Source: Tomocerus qinae
Taxonomy: Eukaryota; Arthropoda; Collembola; Entomobryomorpha; Tomoceridae
Direction of reading: 5' to 3'
DNA length: 64,000 bases
Assembly (NCBI GenBank): GCA_020055645.1
Contig: CM034546.1
Location: forward strand, 51,646,001 to 51,710,000
The position numbers were made by a program, and so were the translations under genes. The notes under the pieces are model-generated. The model had not been told where the DNA came from. It saw only the letters and a list, made by a program, of their open reading frames with translations, and did not search any database. This document shows, one piece after another, positions 45,071 to 56,672 of the stretch (within the stretch, counting starts at the first letter, position 1; each line of letters begins with the position of its first letter).

Positions 45071-47564
45071 CTGACTAGGCATAGTCCACAGAAGGATATC
45101 CAAAATAAAACCATTAAATGTTATCACACCAGTAACACCAAAAAAGTTATCCGGGCTATGTAATTAATTGAGTATTGAGCAATTCTCTTTAGACAAAGTT
45201 TTCAATTAATTTGTATACTGTTGTAGTTGTAGTGGGTATGAAAGTGAAATAAGTTTGTACAGAACAGTGCACGAGAAAGTGACCGTATATACTTTAGAGA
45301 TTACAGAGCCATTTGGAAAATGTTTAAAAATTTTCAATAATATACTTATATGTTATGATATATGTGACCATGCATGGTAACCTCTAATGTTACTTTCTTG
45401 AACCCGTTGTTGTAATTTGGAAGGAATTACAATTACTGCATTATATAAAATTCCGTTGAAATAAATGCAAGAAATTTGACACTACTTTTCCTTCGTTTTA
45501 AAAAAATGCCCCGGGAACAAATGTCAGCAGAACTTTCTCCCACATTTTCATCTTGTAATGATTTCCATTCAGTGGAGGACAATACAAAGCTGTAAATAAA
45601 TCATTTTTGAACACAATATATATTAAATATTTAATAATAATGAAATCCAACGATATTTATAAGTACTTGTGTTGCTATTATTATAGTGATTGTGATTGTC
45701 AAGTGCACAAAAAAGTGTGTTATTACTACTTCGGGGATTTTTTGGCTTGCATTTGTGTGTTGACTTTAAACAATTTTTAGAAGTATCACTAAGTAGATAT
45801 GTACCATTCATTCCTTTGACTAGCAACTTTTTATACGACCTGTCGTAACTTGAGTTAGCAAGTTAGCAAATAAACAACCACAGTTACTCAATAAATACGT
45901 GTTCAGTGTTTACCCATAATATTATTTATTTTAATGATAGCATTACGTTTGTTTGGTTCTAAGTATACGTGAATTATTTCTCAAAAATTCCTTGCACAAT
46001 ATTTTGTAGCTAGGCAGTACCTAATATAAACGCGTGGCATCTGAAAATATTAAATATTATCCATAGCAAGCGGCCCATTGTGGGCCATAATCACGTCTTA
46101 CGAACAAAATACAACCGTTACTTATATATATTATTACTATTACGCCTTGAAATCTTCAAGAAATGTTTCAAGTTTCAAGTGTTGAACCAAGCATAAACAT
46201 CCATTTTCAAATAAATAGTAAGGCCGTCATTTTACTCAAATAAATAGTTAAAAGAAATTAATCTTTCTTAAATCTGACAAGCATTTTATGACAAATTCTG
46301 TTAGTAGATCATAATCTACTTGAGTTTTTTCCTCGTGCAATGCAATCATAGGTTTCTCATAGTTGAAATATATGGTTAATTGAGTCAAGCATACGTATGC
46401 AGAACTGAGTTTTGGAGGGGGCTAGATTTCTAATAGATATTTTAAGTATTTTTTGAAGGAAATGAGTCAAAAATGGCCTAACAAATTTTTTGCTATTTTG
46501 AGAAAAAAATTCCCTTTTTCTTAGGCTTCGGGGAGGGGGGGGGGTAAAGCCCGTAAAGCCCATCCCTAAATACGTCCTTGAATTGAGTTTAATCGTAGAA
46601 ATAAAACTAACCCAATAAAAATATAACAGTCATACATTTATTTTTATTAGATAAGGTCAGAAAATAGGCAAAAATAGTGGTGGGTGGCTTAAAAACAATA
46701 TATTGTGGATGATTGAAGTTTTTATTTCTCAGTGGTGAAACCGTTGCGGCCAGCAAATTTACAGAGTAAAGCAAACATAAAACTCACATAGCAGGAATCA
46801 AGTTAAAAGTGTGCAATGTACGACTGTATTAAATATGTAGTGCAATACTTTTGGTTTTTACTGGCAGGCAACGTATCTTTCGCTCAAAACTTTTTGAAAG
46901 ACAAGACGAGTGTGTTTCTATTCTACTAGTGGTCATGTTTATATTATGACTACTGAGTGCCAAAATGATTCCACACGCGACCAATACAATGATATGACAT
47001 TTTGTCAAATGGAACTTTTCTGTTGTTCCCCTGTTGATAAATATATTATAGTGTTCTATTTCTGTCTATACTTTATGGGAAGGACTACTATTTGTCAAAT
47101 TGATGCTATTGTCTCCAACCAGTTAATATAATTCGCCACCAAAATGTTAGACGGTGTCTCAATTGTATTTAAATTAAATAAGCGGACGGTTTCTTGGAAA
47201 AGCGATCGATTTAAAAAATCATTGTCGAATCCTGTTCGCTCATATCATTGAGATAAGTACTCACTTAAACTCCGATTTTCTACATAAAATGCGGTTTTAT
47301 AATTATACCACAAGACTGGTACATGTTAATTGCATAATTATTGTAAGATGAATGCCATTACAATAATTATACAAAGTAACACAGATTCTTATAATATGCT
47401 GGCCGAAATGGAGATGTAATATAGATGCTTATTTGATTAACAAAGTAGTCATACATGATTATTTTTAAATGGAATCCAGACATCATTAAATGTATGGAAA
47501 TTCATGTTGAATTTAGCAATAATATTAGAAGAAAAATAGTGTTTAGTCTCAGGTCGGTTCTTTT
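45071..47564. other. Intergenic; possible degraded repeats
   Basis: No convincing gene. 46400-46580 has the GGGG-rich, CTAAATACGTCCTTG-ended character of the small inverted-repeat family. An open frame at 46910-47131 is Cys-rich (TECQNDST, FCCSP) but has no signal peptide in frame and no match I recognise. Confidence 0.5.
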
Positions 47565-49502
47565 TCAATGTCCGAACTGTTTTATTTTAGTCTTTGTGCT
47601 GCAAATAGAAATAAAAAATTGGGAGGTAAAGTTAAAAGGCCATGATAATAGTTTCCCATAAACCAATTCCATACATAAAGTGAAGAAAGCCGCCAGAAGG
47701 AAATATCCACACAATATAAAAATTGTATGGATTTTCATATGAATACTAATACCAACGGGATCTTTGTTTAAGTGATTCGTTAATGACTGAGATTTTTTAT
47801 ACGGCAGATATTGTATAAATTCATCCTGCTCCTTCCAAAAAGTCAAAAACCCTTTTTCCAACATTCGTTGAAAATACGCATGAAACTGTTCACGGTAGCA
47901 TCCAGAAAAAAGGTAAGAATATGGTACCATCAATGCTGGAGATTTAGTTGCTGTGCAGTGTCCATCTGATGATATCAATTTGGTTAGCACAGGCACTAGG
48001 TATTTTGCATGTTGTTTTTTAGCAAGATGAAATAATTTCATAGAATAGTTAGTCAGCAATTTAATAGTAAAATTACCGTCGTATGTTGCATTTGGTTTTT
48101 CTATTTCCCAATCATATTTGTAGACATGAGTTAATTTCTTATCCAACATTTTATACTTAACAAAGAGGTTAGTGGGATCCTCATCCAAATATATTCGCAT
48201 GTCTCTTTCCCAAATAAGCTTGTAATTATTTTCCATGAGTTCCTTAAAATCTTTAAATTGTTTTTGATCAGGAGGAGCAATAATTTCACTCGTTATATAA
48301 CAAGCATAAAGATTGGTGATTATGAAACCCATAAAGATTATTATCAAGTATAATAAACTTTGTTTTCTAATACCCGAAACAGAGTGATCTAACAAAACAG
48401 CTGTCAGGGAAATGAAAATCCAACTAATTTTTTCCTTAAATGAAGAAATCCCCGTTCCATAAACTAAAACCAAAAATGATAGAGGAAATAGGACAAAGAT
48501 CATCATCCAGGATTCACTATCAAATGTATTCTGAATCAAAACTGTCAGTGACCCACCACGATAGTTGAGTGTTGGCTCGCAGTAAAAAGGGTACTTTTCT
48601 TCAAAGTACTGAATAAATTGTGTTTGCAAAAAATTAGGAGTGTATGTTTCTGAAAAAGTCGTAAGCATATCCATGCTTCCACAAAGTTGTTCAGGAAGTA
48701 AAATGTTTTTTTGCCAGTCATAAATAGCAGAGAAATTTAACCTTTCGGCCATCAATTCAACAGCCATGTAGCGATCACCAGGACAAGACCGTCGGTAGCC
48801 TTTTTTCCATGCAGTATAAGCAGTTTCTTTGCATAATATGGATAACGGAGTAGCGTCGTCAAAAGTAAATCCAGTATCAATCCCTAGGATATAAAATCCA
48901 TCTAGATGTCCATTTAAAGAGTGCCAAACTCTTTTCCAGTCTTTATCTACAACTTCTTGGTCTGCAACGAATCCTTCCTGTTTGTAGAGATGTCCCGTCA
49001 TCACGGAATTATGGGTTACATTTTTGATTACCAATACAAACAGCGGACATGATAACTCAGTTTGGACATTTAATTGCCAATCGCGGACATAGCGGTGCTT
49101 AAATTTCGTCATTTCATGGACAATTATGAATACAGAAGAAGGACGATTGATTTCTTTGCCAAAGAATTGAAATAGCATTGTAAACAAAGTGTCTGGTTCC
49201 ATAAGGATATTTACATTGCACAAATTATTAGATATATCCTTCGGATTATCTTCAATTCGACCAAAGATGGTTTTGTTGTAATTTGATGCAGCTGTTGTCC
49301 ACGGCTGTAAATTTTGATTAGAGACCAAAAATTCGGTTACCCAGACGGATTTTGGAAATGAAATAAGATTAAAATCACAATTTTTGAAAAATGACAAATT
49401 TCGAAGGCAGTAGCCAATTTTAAAAACACTTAAAGCCATCGCTGGCCAAAACAATGTATACAATATTTTAAAATACATTTTGTCAAAGTAGGCAGCTGGC
49501 AT
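47565..49502 (-). CDS. Divergent ionotropic receptor 4, intronless
   Basis: 645 codons from 49502; the start shared with paralogues is codon 9 at 49478 (MYFKILYTLFW), which I prefer. It has a leader, LRNLSFFKNCDFNLISFPKS, extracellular blocks VNILMEPDTLFTML and SLNGHLDGFYILGIDTGF, membrane segment WMMIFVLFPLSFLVLVY, pore region LLDHSVSGIRKQSLLYL, a second membrane segment into SEIIAPPDQKQ, DFKELMENNYKLIWERDMR, and final membrane segment FILCGYFLLAAFFTLCMEL. It pairs most closely with receptor 5: both share CRR-S-CP.DRYMAVELMAERLNFSAIYDWQK and the insertion HVYKYDWEIEKPN. The cytoplasmic tail is short. The frame is intact. Confidence 0.82.
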   Translation of the reverse strand: MPAAYFDKMYFKILYTLFWPAMALSVFKIGYCLRNLSFFKNCDFNLISFPKSVWVTEFLVSNQNLQPWTTAASNYNKTIFGRIEDNPKDISNNLCNVNILMEPDTLFTMLFQFFGKEINRPSSVFIIVHEMTKFKHRYVRDWQLNVQTELSCPLFVLVIKNVTHNSVMTGHLYKQEGFVADQEVVDKDWKRVWHSLNGHLDGFYILGIDTGFTFDDATPLSILCKETAYTAWKKGYRRSCPGDRYMAVELMAERLNFSAIYDWQKNILLPEQLCGSMDMLTTFSETYTPNFLQTQFIQYFEEKYPFYCEPTLNYRGGSLTVLIQNTFDSESWMMIFVLFPLSFLVLVYGTGISSFKEKISWIFISLTAVLLDHSVSGIRKQSLLYLIIIFMGFIITNLYACYITSEIIAPPDQKQFKDFKELMENNYKLIWERDMRIYLDEDPTNLFVKYKMLDKKLTHVYKYDWEIEKPNATYDGNFTIKLLTNYSMKLFHLAKKQHAKYLVPVLTKLISSDGHCTATKSPALMVPYSYLFSGCYREQFHAYFQRMLEKGFLTFWKEQDEFIQYLPYKKSQSLTNHLNKDPVGISIHMKIHTIFILCGYFLLAAFFTLCMELVYGKLLSWPFNFTSQFFISICSTKTKIKQFGH

Positions 49503-49649
49503 ACAAATGTTTAAGCGATAAAGTGTAATAAAACAGTTTCATATCTCCGCAGATCCAGCTAATACATTAATAACCAAAAAATTAACTTCATACTGTTTTC
49601 GTAATTGATAACAATCAAAACAAACTTATAGCCCGACCCAATTATAAAA

Positions 49650-49705
49650 AGGGCTATACAATTTAGTTCACAATATCCTTAATTTGGCAATTATTTTTTG
49701 AAGAA
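49650..49705 (-). promoter_or_regulatory. Conserved TATA-like block upstream of receptor 4
   Basis: Minus-strand GGATATTGTGAACTAAATTG then TATAGCCC, ~175 nt upstream of the preferred start. The first part is almost identical to the receptor 1 block. Confidence 0.5.
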
Positions 49706-50384
49706 GTTTACAAATTACTAATTTCCATGATCGCCATTGTGTAGTTTTCAACTGAATTCAAAATAAATTCAATATAACATGATAGTAGGGCAACACAGTT
49801 TTATGTGCAATGTGTAGTTAATTTCATTTTCTGCTTTTAATTATCGTGTAGTGGAAAGGTTATCCATACATTTTTACTGCCAGTGAGTCTAATTACGTAA
49901 GTAGTAGGTATATTAGGAGCCCGTATATTATGTATGTTATTTAGAGTGGTAAGCTATAAGCTTCAATTTCAATTACGATTTTTGTTGTCGGTAATAATGA
50001 TAGTTATTTTCCATACCAAAGCCTTTGTATTATGGGAAACTTTCGTACTTGGTTTGTATTTTTGGCTCAAAATAATTAGTTTCCGTAAAATAAACTACTA
50101 TACTTGTTTTTAATTGTAATTAAGGTACGTACAAAGAAAGAACTTCTAGGCAAAAGAAATAACGTCATTCCTTTCTAAATCAAACCGCTTTTATGACGGT
50201 AGCCCCCAATTGGCATACACCTTTTGGCATTAAATAAAAAAATCTTCACTTTTGTTTAAAAATCTAATTTTTAGCATTAATTTTTCTACCATGATTTCTT
50301 GATAGGCTTAAAGTATATGGTCAGGTCCCTAATGGCACGACTGTATTTAGGCTATGTGAATAATGTCCATGCACCGAAAGGACC

Positions 50385-50670
50385 TTTTCAAGAGATCCAT
50401 TACTGATTGAAATTTTTTACGGCAGATATTGGATGTACTAATCACGTCCTCCCTCCAAAATACTAAAAATCGTTTACATTTTAAGGCTGTTTTATTTAAT
50501 CAATATCAATTTTTGATAAATTTCTCTAAATTCAGACAGTGCCAACATCTTAGATGTTTTATTTGAAAAAATTTCTCTACCTTTTACACTAAGTCTTTTA
50601 ATATGTTTTATAAAAACAAAATTGTTCAATAGGCGAAGGTGGAAGTTATATTTGGAAATGTTAACGGACC
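50385..50670 (-). pseudogene. Ionotropic receptor fragment with internal deletion
   Basis: 50395-50462 matches the part of receptor 5 encoding SVMDDLDK...LPHKKSQ and the following 20 codons. The sequence after it (50463-50670) no longer matches a receptor but parallels the filler found in the fragment at 55.6-56.2 kb (CTAAAAATCGTTTACATTTT and TATATTTGGAAATG), so the two are related as pseudogenes. Confidence 0.65.
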
Positions 50671-51824
50671 AAAAAATACATTTAACTGAAACCTGAACTC
50701 GTGATATCACACTTTTATCTATTATGAAATGAATGAATGAATAATGCTTGGAGCATTTAACTGTGAATTATTTAGCCATTTGCACCAGTTGTTACCTCGT
50801 AATAAGCATTTAAATCGCGACCAAAATTATGTCTCCCATTTAAAATACATTGACAATTTTGACTTTAAAAAAACCGAAATCTGCCGAAAACTCAAAATTA
50901 TTTTTAACTGGTAGGCCTAAGATGCAGTAATATGCATACTTAAAACAAAAATGCCAAACCCTGCCAATCCACAGAAATATTAAGTCAAAAATTAGCTATA
51001 AAGTGAGCAATTTCCCGAAATCCACTAAAAATGGGGTCGACAACTTGTCATAAAGTTAAATTAGTTTACTAGGATATCATTCCAGAGCAGGTCAAGCATC
51101 TATGATGACTATTGTATTAAAAAAGACAAAAATAAAACCATTTGACATGGGACAGTTTTCAATATGAGCGGTATATGATCGGTTTAATATTATTACCTAA
51201 TTTATATTAATATGTTAAAAATTTGTCTAACTTTTACATTTAAAACGTAATTTGAGAGCATATGGTGCGCTTCAATTATATGGTTTATCGGATTAGTTAC
51301 AAGGTGCCTTTCGTGTAAAGTGCCCATAAATGATGTGATTTTACATTAAATTGTTTCTTATGGAATTTCGAAAGCTAAGAAATATCAGTCTCTGGTCTCA
51401 CAAAACAGTTTTGTGGACTTCCACATCCATGATGTCGCTTTTGAGTAGCTTGACTGTGTGAAATGGTAGGGATAAAAATCTGAATCTGTGGTTGGTTAGT
51501 GCATTAATGCAATACATTTTAATAATCTATGGTAGCCGTTCGTTTGCTTAATATTACAACGTAACAAGCCATTTTATGATGACTGAGACAATGAAACAAA
51601 CGTATAAGGAGATGTGGTGTGGAAAATAGATTTTGACATACTCTCCAAAAGAGTGATTTTATTATATAGGTATGTAATCATTGGCTGTCATTGATCAAGA
51701 ATTAGTAACCAGTCAACGTTTAAGGTCGCCAGTCGTTGTGTATTCAATAGTTTTATTACATAGTTTTACATTAGAACAGAGGGCAGATTGAAATGATTTT
51801 TATTCGTCGCTTGTGTTAAATGTA

Positions 51825-51962
51825 GAAACAAAACGTGTGAAGTGAGGTTAAAATAACATGAAGATAGTTTCCCCCAAACCAAATTCATATCTAAATCTAA
51901 ATTGGTGAACTCCATCAGAAGGAAATATCCACACATTATAAAAATTGTATATATTTTCAAGC
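51825..51962 (-). pseudogene. Ionotropic receptor fragment (last membrane segment)
   Basis: Encodes IYTIFIMCGYFLLMEF...LVWGKLSS, matching the final transmembrane segment of receptors 4 and 5, with a small in-frame change. Nothing of the receptor remains on either side. Confidence 0.82.
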
Positions 51963-52321
51963 TAGTCAATTAATATTCATTATCTTGCAATAATAAATGA
52001 AATTTGCTAATGCTAACTTGTTTATAATAGATTTAAATAAATCAAACAAAGTACCTACTACTTATTAAATCTTCTTCAACTCAAACTAATTACATTTACA
52101 TCAACCACTTTTTCTGCTTTTTGGGCATTTCTTTACAAAATTATGCTTACCATTCTATAAACATATCTGTATTTTAAAAACGTGTTGCAGATAAAATTTT
52201 TTGTATACATCTAGGTTCATTTGCAACTGGAATCAACACCAACAAATAAATATGTTTATAAAAATGAATCGATAATTACAAATGGCTATGTTGTAAATAA
52301 TACAGATACATATAATATACG

Positions 52322-52480
52322 ACGGATGTATTTATTTATTTATTTCGAAAACATACTGCTTCCTCACATCGAGGCAATTGTACAGCTCTCATAAAACACA
52401 TAGATGTATTAATTTAAAACATAACTTTTAGAAAAGAAAAGAAACCCTCAAGTTACAAAATTATACGATTAGCAAACGAA
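52322..52480 (-). mobile_element. Possible 3' end of a degenerate non-LTR element
   Basis: On the minus strand a 3'-UTR-like sequence (TGCCTCGATGTGAGGAAGCA) ends in AAATAAATAAATAAATA. That is the form of many LINE 3' ends. No coding remnant is attached; the left limit is a guess. Confidence 0.4.
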
Positions 52481-52633
52481 TGTGTTATTATAATTAATTA
52501 ATTAAAATGAAAAGGGTCATTCATATTATTACAGACAGAATCAATACACTGTAAGTTATTTGCATTTATTTTATAAATCAAACCAAGACGTAATAACTGT
52601 ATGCTAATTCCTGTTGCATTTACAATAAGGAAA

Positions 52634-54592
52634 CTAACGTTTAGTTCCAAGTTTGACCTTCGTCAAAGACATCTTTTTGCAGATTGAGTAAACAAGATAT
52701 CCCAACTGTTTTATTCTAGTAATTGTACCGAATACAATAAATATACCTTGTGAGGTAAATTTTAAATACCATGAACATAGTTTTCCCCAAACCAATTCCA
52801 TACATAAAGTGAAGAAAGCCGCCAGAAGGAAATATCCACACAGTATAAAAATTGTATGGATTTTCATATGAATATTAATACCAACGGGAACCTTATCTAA
52901 GTCATCCATTACCGATTGAGACTTTTTATGCGGCAGATATTGAATGTACTCATCCTGCTCCTTCCAAAAAGCTAAAAACCCTTTTTCCAACATTCGTTGA
53001 AAATACGCATGAAACTGTTGACGGTAGCATCCAGAAAAACGGTATGAGTAAGGCACCATTAATGCTGAAGATTTAGTTATTGTACAATGTCCATCTGATG
53101 ATGTCAATTTGGTTAACAGAGGCACTAGATATTGTGCATGTTGTTTTCTAGCGAGATGAAACAATTTCATAGAATAATTAGTTAGCAATTTAACAATAAA
53201 ATTGCGGTCATATGTTCCATTTGGCTTTTCTATTTCCCAATCATATTTGTAGACATGAGTTAATTTCTTATCCAACATTTTATATTTCATAAATAGGTAA
53301 GTATGATCCTCGTCGAAATATATTCGCATGTCTCTTTCCCAAATTAGCTTGTAATTATTTTCCACGAGTTCCTTAAAATCTACAAACTGTTTTTTATCTG
53401 GAGGAGCAATAATTTCACTCGTGATGTAACAGGAATAAAGATTGGTGATTATGAAACCCATTAAGATTGTGATCAAGTATAATAAACTTTGTTTTCGTAT
53501 ACCCGAAACAGATTGATCTAGTAGAACAGCAACAACAGACATTAAAACCCAGATTAATTTTTCCCTAAAGGAAGAAATGCTCGTTCCATGAACTAAAATC
53601 AAAAACGCTAGTGGAAATACGAAAAAGATCAGCATCCAGGATTCACTATCAAATGTGTTTTGAATCAATACTGTCAATGATGCGTCACGGTAGTTGGGTG
53701 TTGGCTCACAGTAAAAGGGGTACTTTTCTTCAAAGTATTGAATAAATTGTGTTTGCAAAAAATCAATGGTATATTGGTTCAATATATTTGAAAGCATGTC
53801 AATGGTTCCACAAAGTGATTTCGGCATTGAAATTCTTTTTTGCCAGTCATAAATAGCAGAGAAATTTAATCTTTCGGCCATCAATTCAACAGCCATGTAG
53901 CGATCACGTGGACAAGACCGTCGATAGCCTTTTTTCCTGGCGGTATAAACAGTCTCTTTGCATAATATGGACAACGAAGTAGTGTCGTCAAACATAAATC
54001 CATTATCAAGCCCTAGGACGTAGAATTTATTCAGATGTCTATTTAAAGAATACCAAACTCTTTCCCCATCTTCATCCTCAATTTCTGTATCTGCAAGAAA
54101 ACCTTCTTTTTTATACAGATGGCCAGTCATTATTGAATCATGAGTCGCATTTTTGATAACCAATGCAAACAGCGGGCTGGACAACTCTGTCTGAATATTG
54201 AATTGCCATTCTTGATAGCGATGTTTAAATTTCTTCGTTTCGTAGGCAATTATGAATACAGAAGAAGGACGATTGATTTCTTTGCCAAAAAATTGAAATA
54301 GCATAGTAAATGATGTGTCTGGTTCCATTAGGATATTTACATTGCAGATGTTATTGGATGTATCCCGTGGATTATCTTCATTTCGACCAAAGACGCTTTT
54401 GTTGTAGTTTGATGCAGCTGTTGTCCACGGCTGTAAATTTTGATTGGATAACAAAAATTCAGTCACCCAGGCCGAATTAGGAAATGAGATTAAATTAAAA
54501 TCACAATTTTTGAAAAATGACAAATTTCGAAGGCAGTGGCCAATTTTTAAAAAACTGAACGCGAACGCTAGCCAAAACATTTTGAAATACAT
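52634..54592 (-). CDS. Divergent ionotropic receptor 5, intronless
   Basis: 652 codons from ATG 54592 (MYFKMFWLAFAF). It has a leader, LRNLSFFKNCDFNLISFPNS, extracellular blocks VNILMEPDTSFTML and SLNRHLNKFYVLGLDNGF, membrane segment WMLIFFVFPLAFLILVH, pore region LLDQSVSGIRKQSLLYL, a second membrane segment into SEIIAPPDKKQ, DFKELVENNYKLIWERDMR, and final membrane segment FILCGYFLLAAFFTLCMELVW. It is the closest paralogue of receptor 4, probably a recent tandem duplicate. The cytoplasmic tail is basic (TKVKLGTKR end). The frame is intact. Confidence 0.82.
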   Translation of the reverse strand: MYFKMFWLAFAFSFLKIGHCLRNLSFFKNCDFNLISFPNSAWVTEFLLSNQNLQPWTTAASNYNKSVFGRNEDNPRDTSNNICNVNILMEPDTSFTMLFQFFGKEINRPSSVFIIAYETKKFKHRYQEWQFNIQTELSSPLFALVIKNATHDSIMTGHLYKKEGFLADTEIEDEDGERVWYSLNRHLNKFYVLGLDNGFMFDDTTSLSILCKETVYTARKKGYRRSCPRDRYMAVELMAERLNFSAIYDWQKRISMPKSLCGTIDMLSNILNQYTIDFLQTQFIQYFEEKYPFYCEPTPNYRDASLTVLIQNTFDSESWMLIFFVFPLAFLILVHGTSISSFREKLIWVLMSVVAVLLDQSVSGIRKQSLLYLITILMGFIITNLYSCYITSEIIAPPDKKQFVDFKELVENNYKLIWERDMRIYFDEDHTYLFMKYKMLDKKLTHVYKYDWEIEKPNGTYDRNFIVKLLTNYSMKLFHLARKQHAQYLVPLLTKLTSSDGHCTITKSSALMVPYSYRFSGCYRQQFHAYFQRMLEKGFLAFWKEQDEYIQYLPHKKSQSVMDDLDKVPVGINIHMKIHTIFILCGYFLLAAFFTLCMELVWGKLCSWYLKFTSQGIFIVFGTITRIKQLGYLVYSICKKMSLTKVKLGTKR

Positions 54593-54752
54593 TTGGTCAA
54601 AGTATGCAGCTCTAATGCAAATGCATAAATGAGAAAGTATATAAAATAAGAATTCCCATATCTTTAGAACCAGCTAATCTTTCCACAATCAAAAATCTTT
54701 AGCTTTATGTTTTTGTAATCCTGTACAATCAAAAAAACTTATGTTATTATTA

Positions 54753-54800
54753 TTATAGCGCAATAAGATTTATTTCACAATATTGGGCAATTATTTCTCG
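54753..54800 (-). promoter_or_regulatory. Diverged TATA-like block upstream of receptor 5
   Basis: Minus-strand CAATATTGTGAAATAAATCT then TATTGCGC, ~165 nt upstream. The left half is conserved, while the TATATAGCCC core is changed. Confidence 0.4.
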
Positions 54801-55564
54801 AATTAATTTATAAATACTCTACAACATATAAACTATAGTTTTTGTAGGTTTCATCAGAATTAAAAATAAGCTCAATGCATACGTAAGTAGGCCAGTACTA
54901 TTTTATTTGCGCTATGGAATTAATTTCATATTCTACGCTTAATAATTGGGCAGTGAGCAATTATTTTGTGTAAAACGTTTCCATAAGTTTTTCAATACCA
55001 GTGAGTCTAATGAATAGGTACTACTGGAGCCTGTATTTTATCCGTTATTTAGAGTGGTAAGCTGTAAGCTTCAATTACAAACTTTCGTACTTGGTTTATA
55101 ATTGTATGTTGGCCCAAAATAATGGGCTCGGTAAAACGACATAATACGTGTCTTTATTATTACAGATGTTACAAGATAAAACATTCAAGGCAAAAGTATT
55201 TCCTTACTAAACCAAATCCTTTCTTATGGTCCCTGAAAGTCTTAACTTGAAGTTAGGAACCGGCAAAATCCACTAACAAACACAAAACAGTTCTCACAAA
55301 AAATAATGTGGACACATTATAATTTTTAGAGATACCGCTAATAATTAATAATATTACAGTTAGTCATGTTGTAATTTAGCATTTAGGCTATGTAAATAGT
55401 GTCCTAAAAATCCATGCATAATTATTGATAGTTAAGCAGAACTATTATTAATATCAATAATAGTTAAGCAATAATACAAAATTGACCATGTATATTGGAG
55501 TTGGGTTGGCATAAGCAAAATGAAACCATTGGACTGGCATACTGAAAATAAAACGGGATGAATG

Positions 55565-56180
55565 TGAATACCACGATTTTATACAAAACTATTTCCACGC
55601 ATGAAGTGATTAACGACGCTAGGAGGAAATATCAACATAATGTAATAATTGTATGGACTTTAATTTGATTACTGCTATCAATGAGATACTTATCTATGTG
55701 ATCCATAATACTGATTGGGATTTCTTTTATACGGCAGAGATATTAAATGTACTCATACTGCTTCTTCCAAAGACATAAAAATCCTTTAAGCTTTAAAGCT
55801 ATATACATTGAGAAGAGAAGATAGCATATCTGAATTTGCCTTTACACTCAGTACTATTTTAATAAAAAATATATAGAAATTATATTTGGAAATATGAAAC
55901 CCATTAAGATTATGATCAAGTATAGTAAAGTAAACTTTGTTTTTTAATACCCGAAACAGACTGATCTAGAAGAACGGAAACAACAGTTATTAAAATCCAA
56001 CTTAATTTTTCTTCAAATGAAGAAATCCATTAACTAAAATCAAAAATGTTAGAGGAAATAGGAAAAAAATCAGATCAAAACTGTTAATGATTCGCCGCGG
56101 TAAATGTAGGTTGGCTCTCAGTAAAAGGGGTACTAATCTTCAAAGTATTGAATAAATTGTGTTTGCAAAAAATTAAAGGG
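55565..56180 (-). pseudogene. Ionotropic receptor fragment, internally deleted
   Basis: 55590-55800 matches the last membrane segment and preceding lobe; 55880-56070 matches the first two membrane segments and pore; 56100-56180 matches the pre-membrane region. The S2-lobe codons between are missing and replaced by ~80 bp of unrelated sequence. There are many indels. Order and strand agree with the neighbouring genes. Confidence 0.85.
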
Positions 56181-56424
56181 GTTGCATTGAAAATTAATCT
56201 TTTATTAAAACAATTTCTATTTTAACAATACTAATCTTCAAAGTATTGAATAAATTGTGTTTGCAAAAAATTAAAGGGGTTGCATTGAAAATTAATTTTT
56301 TATTAAAACAATTTCTATTTTAACAATACTAATCTTCAAAGTATGGAATAAATTGTGTTTGCAAAAAATTAAAGGGGTTGCATTGAAAATTAATCTTTTA
56401 TTACAACAATTTCTATTTTAACAA
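56131..56424. repeat. 98-bp tandem triplication inside the receptor fragment
   Basis: TACTAATCTTCAAAGTAT starts at 56131, 56229 and 56327, exactly 98 bp apart, with only single-base differences. The unit includes ~45 bp of receptor sequence plus following non-coding DNA. Confidence 0.95.
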
Positions 56425-56672
56425 TTTAATTAATAAATAATAATTCATTTTAAATTATTGTATTTTATGATTTGTTTGTTTGAGAAGGGTTGAATTGAGA
56501 CTGAATAACATAAACACACTAAAGTAGCAATGAGAGTAATTACTACATCAACAACATGGAAAGAAATCTCCACATCACCATCCAATACTCGACAGCAACT
56601 CATAAGACAATTATTGGAATTTCATCGAACTAATAATAATAATAATAATAATATTGCTTTATTAAAGTATCA

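Noticed and set aside
46800..47131. Possible secreted Cys-rich peptide
   Set aside because: A signal-like start at 46818 is closed by a stop after ~37 codons and the Cys-rich part is in another frame. No splice solution or family match is convincing.
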